NCBI GenBank assembly: GCA_000173115.1
Contig: ABVW01000006.1
Span: 1 to 64,000, forward strand
DNA: 64,000 nucleotides
Source of the DNA: Flavobacteria bacterium MS024-3C
GTDB lineage: Bacteria > Bacteroidota > Bacteroidia > Flavobacteriales > Flavobacteriaceae
Reading direction: 5' to 3'
A program made the translations under genes and the position numbers. This document shows positions 63,004-64,000 of the stretch, one piece after another (the stretch's first letter is position 1; every line of letters starts with the position of its first letter). The notes under the pieces were generated by a model, which saw nothing but the letters and a program-made list of their open reading frames with translations, made no database searches and was not told the DNA's origin.

Positions 63004-63780
63004 TTATTCGTTTATTAGGTTATTAGTAGCAGGCGTTTCTTCCTGAACTGTTCCGTTTTCTTTTTGGGTAAGGTCTTGCTGAGTGGCATCTGCCGTAAGG
63101 CCAGACACTTCTTGAGTAGGCGCTACAGCAACCACTTCTTCTTGTGGTGCAGCTTCATCTCCTCCTGTCAACATTCCTCCAAAACTCATAAAACCAATGG
63201 CCATAAGACCCGTGATAATAAAAGTAATTCCAAGACCTCTAAGTGGAGCAGGTACGTTTGAATACCTGATTTTCTCTCTAATGGCAGCAATGGCTAAGAT
63301 GGCTAAAAACCAACCAATACCAGAAGACAAACCGTAGTTAAAGGCCAATCCTAGGGTTTGAATGTCTCTAGATTGCATGAATAAGGATCCTCCAAGAATG
63401 GCACAATTTACCGCAATTAGAGGTAAGAAAATTCCCAAGGAATTGTACAGAGAAGGGCTGAATTTCTCTACTACTATTTCCACCAACTGTACCATAGTAG
63501 CTATGGTTGCGATGAATAATATAAAAGATAAAAAGCTCAAATTATAATCTGCGTATTCAGGGCCCAACCAGGCCAAAGCACCGTCTCTTAAAAGATACTG
63601 ATCCAATAGCCAGTTCAGAGGAACGGTTACGGCCAATACAAATATTACGGCTGCGCCAAGTCCTACTGCTGTAGTTACTTTTTTGGAAACCGCTAGGTAA
63701 GAACACATCCCTAGGAATGTAGCAAATACCATATTGTCAATAAAGATGGACTTAAAAAATAATTCTATGTGTTCTAACAT
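63004..63780 (-). CDS. nqrE: Na+-translocating NADH:quinone reductase subunit E, with extended tail
   Basis: Membrane subunit that with NqrD forms a buried 2Fe site near the Na+ path. Six membrane helices across the first ~206 residues, with FATFLGMCSYLAVS near 19 and AVNCAILGG near 123 holding the conserved Cys. An additional ~52-residue acidic, Pro/Thr-rich tail (207-258) is absent from the ~198-residue Vibrio protein. It lies 19 bases after nqrD and two bases before nqrF. Confidence 0.95.
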   Translation of the reverse strand: MLEHIELFFKSIFIDNMVFATFLGMCSYLAVSKKVTTAVGLGAAVIFVLAVTVPLNWLLDQYLLRDGALAWLGPEYADYNLSFLSFILFIATIATMVQLVEIVVEKFSPSLYNSLGIFLPLIAVNCAILGGSLFMQSRDIQTLGLAFNYGLSSGIGWFLAILAIAAIREKIRYSNVPAPLRGLGITFIITGLMAIGFMSFGGMLTGGDEAAPQEEVVAVAPTQEVSGLTADATQQDLTQKENGTVQEETPATNNLINE

Positions 63781-63799
63781 GATCTAGTCTGTATAATTG

Positions 63800-64000
63800 T
63801 TAGTTTTCTTCGATTAATGCAGGGTTTCTTGAACGTTGTACCCAAATAATAATTCCTACAACGATTAGGGCCATTGGAGACAACAACATAAAACCGTTGT
63901 TCTCGTAACCAAATGCGTACAATCCTGTTTTTTCAATAGGATCTCCCAATACTTTTATGCCCAATAGTGTTCCTGAGCCCAATAGTTCTCTGAAGAAGCC
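63800..64000 (-). CDS. nqrD: Na+-translocating NADH:quinone reductase subunit D (C-terminal part)
   Basis: Partial; the frame stays open to the right window edge, and its 5' part is outside. The visible 66 residues include GFFRELLGSGTLLG, a landmark of NqrD, then the last helix (SPMALIVVGIIIWVQ) and a short cytosolic end. It is adjacent to nqrE in the canonical order. Confidence 0.93.
   Translation of the reverse strand, partial: GFFRELLGSGTLLGIKVLGDPIEKTGLYAFGYENNGFMLLSPMALIVVGIIIWVQRSRNPALIEEN

Noticed and set aside
1-64000. tRNA, rRNA, insertion sequences or integrated elements
   Set aside because: Nothing with tRNA-like ends, rRNA conservation, transposase motifs or flanking repeats was seen; this was by eye, so a covariance-model scan would be the decisive test.

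Overview
The window reads as a chromosomal segment of a member of the Flavobacteriaceae (phylum Bacteroidota). The evidence is the AT-rich sequence, Bacteroidota-type promoter boxes (TAnnTTTG) ahead of many genes, weak Shine-Dalgarno signals, and lineage-typical genes: a Na+-translocating NQR complex with ApbE, DUF6702 and CarboxypepD_reg-like envelope proteins, a second short ClpP, RskA-type anti-sigma factor, LUD protein and DUF2256. Na+-NQR and an AGCS symporter fit a marine or halotolerant cell, but the genus cannot be named from this. Almost all the DNA is coding. I see no rRNA, tRNA, CRISPR array, insertion sequence or prophage.

Layout. 1-3.1 kb (minus): a frameshifted AGCS symporter, a TrkA-N potassium channel, a PspC-like protein and a rhodanese. 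3.2-4.4 kb (plus): MarR regulator and YceI. 4.4-11.2 kb: a complete trpEGDCFBA operon preceded by a Trp-codon leader peptide and a classical attenuator; this 306-base leader (4370-4675) is the only stretch over 300 bases without a conventional gene. 11.3-20 kb: small membrane protein, M20 peptidase, YaaA, RluD-type pseudouridine synthase, PASTA protein, Ddl, CoaD, NUDIX, PyrE, SRPBCC protein, BirA. 20.1-25 kb: rsfS-ftsH-LUD-cdsA-psd-ACBP. 25-29 kb (minus): valS and a sterol desaturase-like hydroxylase. 29-37 kb (plus): DUF1573, aminotransferase, murB, ECF sigma/anti-sigma, a second sigma factor, lipA, gap and a hybrid kinase. 37-39.7 kb: lpxK (minus), then nif3 and a coiled-coil partner whose zinc ribbon has lost its cysteines. 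39.8-43.5 kb: a photorepair cluster (flavin reductase, DUF2256, Cry-DASH, FeS-type photolyase). 43.5-53 kb, mostly minus: ClpP, MFS plus kynureninase, O-methyltransferase (plus), PAP2, TatA, M1 peptidase, DUF6702 and two CarboxypepD_reg proteins. 53-56.5 kb (plus): PepE and two secreted proteins, one with a strictly 12-residue-periodic HxH array like phage tail fibres. 56.5-60.3 kb (plus): GNAT, gpmI, map, methyltransferase. 60.3-64 kb (minus): apbE, a conserved 122-aa protein, nqrF, nqrE and part of nqrD.

How they work together. The trp genes form one attenuated biosynthetic unit. NqrDEF and ApbE belong to one respiratory complex, ApbE attaching the covalent FMN. The photolyase cluster couples a flavin reductase and a small zinc-finger protein to two different photolyases. 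The rsfS-ftsH-cdsA-psd run combines ribosome silencing, membrane protein quality control and phospholipid synthesis. The most interesting items for follow-up are the trp attenuator with a probably leaderless leader peptide, the HxH-array secreted protein with its neighbour, the photorepair cluster, the cysteine-free zinc-ribbon protein and the likely leaderless pyrE start. No wholly new multi-gene system is evident; most of the window is ordinary core genome.
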